From CAVQGF01 sp045807945 (GTDB taxonomy: Bacteria > Acidobacteriota > Terriglobia > Terriglobales > Acidobacteriaceae): a DNA stretch of 43,450 bases. The notes under the pieces are model-generated. The model worked only from the letters and a program-made list of their open reading frames with translations, was not told the origin of the DNA and did not search any database. The stretch is taken from NCBI GenBank assembly GCA_045807945.1, contig JBJMGI010000117.1:1-43450 (forward strand), read 5' to 3'. Every line of letters starts with the position of its first letter. Position 1 is the stretch's first letter. The translations under genes and the position numbers were made by a program. Shown piece after piece: positions 39,858-43,450 of the stretch.

Positions 39858-40836
39858 ATTTGTTCGCCTTGAACCAGTCTGCGGCGCGGCGCAGGGCGCC
39901 ATCCACGGGAGCTGATTTCCAACCGAGGTCGCGCTCGGCCTTTTCGGAAGACGCCCACATCTTCTTTTTGCCCATGCGGACAGCATCAAGCGTTACACGA
40001 GGTTCCTTACGGAAGACCATGCCAGTAAAGAAGGTATCGAACATGCCGCTGACAAAGGCGACGGCATACGGAAGCTTCACAGTCGGCGAAGGCACACCGC
40101 TGATCTCCGAGAGCTTGTCGAGTACTTGCTTCAACGTCATGTTCTCGCCGCCAAGGATGTAGCGCTCGCCCGGCTTCGCTTTTTCGAATGCCGTGACGGG
40201 GGCGTAGGCGACGTCGCGCACGTCCACCAGGTTCAGCCCGGTCTCGACGTAGGCCGGAAACTTCCCTTTTAGGAAATCCAGAACAATGCGGCCGGTAGGA
40301 GTGGGCTTGATGTCCTGCTCACCAATGGGCGCGGTCGGGTTCACCATGACGACGTTCGCGCCACCGCGGGCTGCTTCGAGCACCACCTGCTCGGCCATGA
40401 ACTTCGACCGCTTGTAGTGGCCGATCATATCGCCCAGAGCGACCGGCGAGTTCTCGTCGGTCATCTTTCCGTTCCCGGTGAAGCCCATGGTCGCGACTGT
40501 GGAGCAATAGACAACGCGCTTCACTCCGGATTCCTGCGCAGCTTTCAGGATGGCGCGCGTACCTTCGACGTTCGCTGCATACATCTCGCGCGGATCGCGG
40601 GTCCACAGGCGATAGTCGGCGGCGACGTGGAAGACGGCATCGCAACCAGCCATTCCCTTCTTCAAAGAGTCGGCATCGGTGAGGTCTCCGGCAACGTGCC
40701 CGCCGGGAATGCTAGCGATGTTCTCCAGGCGGCTCGTCTTACGTACAAGCAGGCGCAGGTCGGCACCTTGGTCCGCGAGCACGCGAGCAACATGGCTTCC
40801 GACGAATCCGGTGGCGCCTGTGACGAATGCTTTCAT
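39850..40836 (-). CDS. hpnA: Hopanoid-associated sugar epimerase HpnA
   Basis: A 328-residue extended SDR. It opens MKAFVTGATGFVGSHVARVL (TGxxGxxG), has YCSTVATMGF and the catalytic YKRSK, and ends with RDLGWKSAPVDGALRRAADW, as HpnA does. It is an NAD(P)-dependent epimerase/dehydratase-like protein of the hopanoid cluster; its exact substrate is not settled. I start at ATG 40836; the frame opens 13 codons earlier with no support. Fifty-seven bases separate it from the 143-residue unknown gene. Confidence 0.9.
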   Translation of the reverse strand: MKAFVTGATGFVGSHVARVLADQGADLRLLVRKTSRLENIASIPGGHVAGDLTDADSLKKGMAGCDAVFHVAADYRLWTRDPREMYAANVEGTRAILKAAQESGVKRVVYCSTVATMGFTGNGKMTDENSPVALGDMIGHYKRSKFMAEQVVLEAARGGANVVMVNPTAPIGEQDIKPTPTGRIVLDFLKGKFPAYVETGLNLVDVRDVAYAPVTAFEKAKPGERYILGGENMTLKQVLDKLSEISGVPSPTVKLPYAVAFVSGMFDTFFTGMVFRKEPRVTLDAVRMGKKKMWASSEKAERDLGWKSAPVDGALRRAADWFKANKYV

Positions 40837-40893
40837 AAACAATTCCGGCGCGGACGTAGTGCCCGCGCCGCACAACCTTCAGGACTACGATCG

Positions 40894-41325
40894 TTAATCG
40901 AGCTTCTCGGCATCGATGCCGATGTTCTTCTCGCCGGCCTGGCGCTTCTCCCAGTACTTGCGCACCCAGGCTTCGTAACTTTTTCCGGCGGCGGTATCGC
41001 GCCCGCTGAAGGCGAGCGCTGCGATATCGGAATACGGGATGTTCAGTTTCTCGTTCGAATTCGCGGGATAGATGCGGACCACGGAATCCGAAAGTGACTT
41101 GCCGGTACGGCGATCGAAAATGTATCCGTCGACTCTTTTGCCGTTCTTCAGCGTGATGGAGACGTCGCCGCGATAATCGAATGCTTTTTCGAGAGCTTCG
41201 CGAGTCTCCTCTTCGGAAGCGAGCTGCGGGATCCAACCTTCGAGATTCTCGTGCTGCGTTCCGGGAGCGACTTCCAGCGTGTCGGCTTCTTTAGCGGAAA
41301 GATGTGTGTGCTGAGGGATGCTCAC
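40894..41325 (-). CDS. Unknown 143-residue protein in the hopanoid operon
   Basis: I do not recognise this protein. It has a soluble, acidic sequence with no signal peptide. Residues about 50-100 (GDVSITLKNGKRVDGYIFDR and IPYSDIAALAFSG) look like a small Sm/SH3-like beta barrel, followed by a helix, SYEAWVRKYWEKRQAGEKN. GTG 41325 overlaps the hpnH stop (GTGA, 41322-41325), which is strong evidence of co-translation with HpnH. Its place between hpnH and hpnA suggests a helper of adenosylhopane formation or a regulator; this is inference. Confidence 0.8.
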   Translation of the reverse strand: MSIPQHTHLSAKEADTLEVAPGTQHENLEGWIPQLASEEETREALEKAFDYRGDVSITLKNGKRVDGYIFDRRTGKSLSDSVVRIYPANSNEKLNIPYSDIAALAFSGRDTAAGKSYEAWVRKYWEKRQAGEKNIGIDAEKLD

Positions 41326-42443
41326 GCGCGCGTCTCCTGCTCGGCAGGAGCGTCGATATTCACCAGCGGATTGTAGGCGTGCACCGGCTTTACGTTGTCG
41401 TTCAGCAGCTTGAGCGCTTGCTCGTCTTCATAGGTGCCGAAGATGGTGGCCTTGGCTGCTGCGAAGATTCCACCGATCGAGTTGAAGGTAGCGTCCACGG
41501 CAGAAGCTTCGTAGCCGCTATGCACCATGCAGTTGGCACACTTGGGATTGCCGGATTCCGTGCCGTACTCGTGCCAGGCGGTCGCGTCCATCAATTCTTT
41601 GAATGTTTCGGCGTAGCCGTCTTGCAGCAGGTAGCAAGGCTTTTGCCAGCCAAAGATGTTGTAGGTGGGCATGCCCCACGGCGTGCAGGTGTACTGCTGA
41701 TGCCCCATGAGGAACTCGAGGAAGAGGGGCGACTGGTTGAAGCGCCACGTCTTCTTGCGGTTCGACAAGATCGCGCGGAAAAGTTTGCGGGTGCGGGCGC
41801 GTCCGAGGAAGTGCTTCTGGTCCGGCGCTTTATCGTAGGAGTATCCCGGCGAGAGCATCATGCTTTCGACGCCGAGGTCCATAAGCTCGTCGAAGTGTGC
41901 GCGGACCGAGTTCGGATCGGCGCCGTCGAAAAGGGTGGTGTTCGTGGTGACGCGGAAGCCGCGTTTCAAAGCTTCCTTGATGCCTTCGACCGCGAGATCG
42001 TATCCACCTTCGCGGCAGACGGAGAAGTCGTGGTGCTCGCGCTGGCCGTCAACGTGGACGGAGAAGGAAAGATATTTGCTGGGCTTGAATAGGTCGAGCT
42101 TCTCTTTCAGGAGCAGCGCGTTGGTGCAGAGATAGATGTATTTTTTGCGTTCGACCAGGCCGGCAACGATCTCACCAATCTGCGGATGCATGAGCGGCTC
42201 GCCGCCAGGGATACTGACGACCGGCGCTCCGCATTCTTCGACCGCTTTGAAGCATTCTTCCGGCGAGAGGTTCTTTTTGAGGATGTGGGCCGGGTACTGG
42301 ATCTTGCCGCAGCCGGCGCAAGCGAGATTACAACGGAACAGAGGTTCCAGCATGAGGACGAGCGGGTAGCGCTTGCGTCCGGCGATCTTCTGCTTCAGGA
42401 CGTACGATGCTACCGTCCACATCTGTGAGATTGGTCCTGCCAC
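41322..42443 (-). CDS. hpnH: Adenosylhopane synthase, radical SAM protein HpnH
   Basis: A 373-residue radical SAM enzyme. Cluster cysteines are C38-x3-C42-x2-C45 in FRCNLACAGCGKIQYP; PGGEPLMHPQI and a C-terminal SPASM-like CANCMVHSGYEASAV follow. HpnH joins the 5'-deoxyadenosyl radical of SAM to diploptene, giving adenosylhopane, the first side-chain step. I choose GTG 42443 (MAGPISQMW) because GGAGG lies 5 bases before it and HpnH proteins begin there; TTG 42455 would overlap that site. It starts 19 bases after the cyclase stop. Confidence 0.94.
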   Translation of the reverse strand: MAGPISQMWTVASYVLKQKIAGRKRYPLVLMLEPLFRCNLACAGCGKIQYPAHILKKNLSPEECFKAVEECGAPVVSIPGGEPLMHPQIGEIVAGLVERKKYIYLCTNALLLKEKLDLFKPSKYLSFSVHVDGQREHHDFSVCREGGYDLAVEGIKEALKRGFRVTTNTTLFDGADPNSVRAHFDELMDLGVESMMLSPGYSYDKAPDQKHFLGRARTRKLFRAILSNRKKTWRFNQSPLFLEFLMGHQQYTCTPWGMPTYNIFGWQKPCYLLQDGYAETFKELMDATAWHEYGTESGNPKCANCMVHSGYEASAVDATFNSIGGIFAAAKATIFGTYEDEQALKLLNDNVKPVHAYNPLVNIDAPAEQETRA

Positions 42444-42462
42444 TCTTGCCTCCAAACCTATT

Positions 42463-43450
42463 CTAGAATGCCGATTCTGTTACAGCGTTCACGTTCGCGA
42501 TCACACGGCGGTACGTCGCCAGCGCGATCAGCGGGAAGTAATCCCGATACATGTGGTACGCGAGATAGAAGACGCGCGGGAAGCCGGTGCCGGTGTATTC
42601 CTGCTCATCCCATCCGCCATCTTTGCGCTGCGTGCTCAACAGATATGCGATGCCGCGCGCAACCGAGTCGCTCCGCGTGTCATTTGCGGCCAGAAGTCCC
42701 ATAACGGCCCAAGCCGTCTGCGAGGGAGTGCTCGGGCCGACGCCGCGGGTGGCGGGATCGTCGTAAGAGCCGCAAGTCTCGCCCCAACCGCCATCGGGAT
42801 TCTGCACCATACGCAGCCACTCGGCTGCCTGCTGGACGCACGGTTCGTGAGGGTCCACGCCGACGGCCTGCAAGCCGCGCAGAACTTGCATAGTGCCATA
42901 GATGTAATTCACGCCCCAGCGTCCGAACCAGGCACCATCGGGCTCCTGCTCGCTGCAAACGAATTCCACGGCGCGACGCGCGCGCTTGTCTTGCATCGTG
43001 AAACCGTAATTCGCCAGCATCTCGAGGACGCGACCGGTGATGTCCACGGTCGGGGGATCGAGCATTGCGTTGTGATCAGCAAATGGAACGTGCTGGAAAA
43101 CCATCTTCGTGTTGTCGCGATCGAAGGAGGCCCAGCCACCGTTCTTGCACTGCATGGCGAAGATCCACTCGATAGCGCGCTGTGAAATCTCGTATTGATA
43201 GCGTTCGCGGGGATTCTCGACCTTGTCGAGCCCGAGCAGCACCATGGCAGAGTCGTCCACGTCGGGATAAAACTCGTTGTTGAACTCGAAGTACCAGCCA
43301 CCGGGCGCGGTGTTCTTCACCTTTACAGCCCAGTCACCTTTGTGGCGGACTTCCTTCGAGAGCATCCAGTCGGCTGCCTTGAGCATGCGAGGGTCATCTT
43401 TCGGCACGCCGGCTTCGCCGAGCGCGAACATCGCGTACGCGGTGTCCCAC
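42463..43450 (-). CDS. shc: Squalene-hopene cyclase, C-terminal part (5' end outside window)
   Basis: The frame runs off the right window edge; 328 residues are visible. Repeated QW-type motifs are present (CKNGGWASFDRD, QNPDGGWGETC, QRKDGGWDEQEYTGTGFP), as are WDTAYAM at the edge and PPTVDITGRVLEML, all typical of the C-terminal half of squalene-hopene cyclase. The catalytic DxDD motif would be upstream, outside the window. The enzyme cyclises squalene to hopene or hopanol at the inner membrane. It is the first visible gene of the operon reading into hpnH. Confidence 0.94.
   Translation of the reverse strand, partial: WDTAYAMFALGEAGVPKDDPRMLKAADWMLSKEVRHKGDWAVKVKNTAPGGWYFEFNNEFYPDVDDSAMVLLGLDKVENPRERYQYEISQRAIEWIFAMQCKNGGWASFDRDNTKMVFQHVPFADHNAMLDPPTVDITGRVLEMLANYGFTMQDKRARRAVEFVCSEQEPDGAWFGRWGVNYIYGTMQVLRGLQAVGVDPHEPCVQQAAEWLRMVQNPDGGWGETCGSYDDPATRGVGPSTPSQTAWAVMGLLAANDTRSDSVARGIAYLLSTQRKDGGWDEQEYTGTGFPRVFYLAYHMYRDYFPLIALATYRRVIANVNAVTESAF

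Noticed and set aside
1..43450. tRNA or rRNA genes, CRISPR arrays, insertion sequences, prophage or integron signs
   Set aside because: None seen on either strand; no direct-repeat arrays, transposase or integrase motifs.

Overview
The window is about 43 kb of GC-rich, densely coding bacterial chromosome. I find 42 protein genes (two cut by the window edges) and no tRNA, rRNA, CRISPR array or insertion sequence. No gap between genes exceeds 300 bases; the largest is 17652-17915. The gene content points to a Gram-negative, probably acidobacterial organism (Koribacter/Terriglobia-like): hopanoid genes of the hpn type including hpnJ, a TolC-type outer-membrane protein, a sigma-54 regulator, and short repeated hairpins of a sort I associate with Acidobacteria. 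That assignment is inference, not proof.

Layout. 1-4.7 kb: acyl-CoA thioesterase fragment, small TPR protein, short-chain dehydrogenase, a MoxR/ChlI-like ATPase paired with a VWA protein, and a CDGSH iron-sulfur protein. 4.8-14.3 kb: an eight-gene minus-strand operon (methyltransferase, unusual glycoside hydrolase, GT4, three CgeB-like glycosyltransferases, GT4, amylo-alpha-1,6-glucosidase-like enzyme) joined by ATGA overlaps or very short gaps. It looks like one pathway for building or trimming a glycan or glycoside. 14.4-18.4 kb: tiny membrane protein, NtrC-type response regulator with its hybrid histidine kinase, and a MutT-like Nudix hydrolase. 18.4-21.0 kb: an NRAMP-fold transporter lacking the usual transition-metal ligands, directly downstream of a soluble PRC/MgtE-N/CBS protein; I propose a magnesium transport and sensing pair. 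21.0-27.5 kb: a membrane-anchored unknown, CsaA-like RNA-binding protein, RsbW/RsbV-like switch, secreted small protein, and a minus-strand run BrkB-like protein, QueF, Spinster-type MFS and GT2. 27.6-31.2 kb: HlyD-type adaptor, TPR protein and TolC-like protein with no inner-membrane pump gene between them.

31.3-43.45 kb: hopanoid region. hpnJ and two small-multidrug-resistance-type membrane proteins run on the plus strand. Converging on them is the minus-strand operon shc (partial), hpnH, unknown 143-residue protein, hpnA, hpnG, two zinc dehydrogenases, hpnC, hpnD, hpnE. HpnC, HpnD and HpnE make squalene from farnesyl diphosphate, Shc cyclises it to hopene, HpnH adds adenosine, HpnG removes adenine, and HpnJ belongs to formation of the cyclitol ether head group. 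The two dehydrogenases, the 143-residue protein and the membrane pair have no established hopanoid role and are the best candidates for new steps.

The most interesting signals are (1) a glycoside hydrolase whose TIM-barrel halves are in swapped order (12528-13460), (2) the NRAMP/MgtE-N pair, and (3) the unassigned genes embedded in the hopanoid operon.
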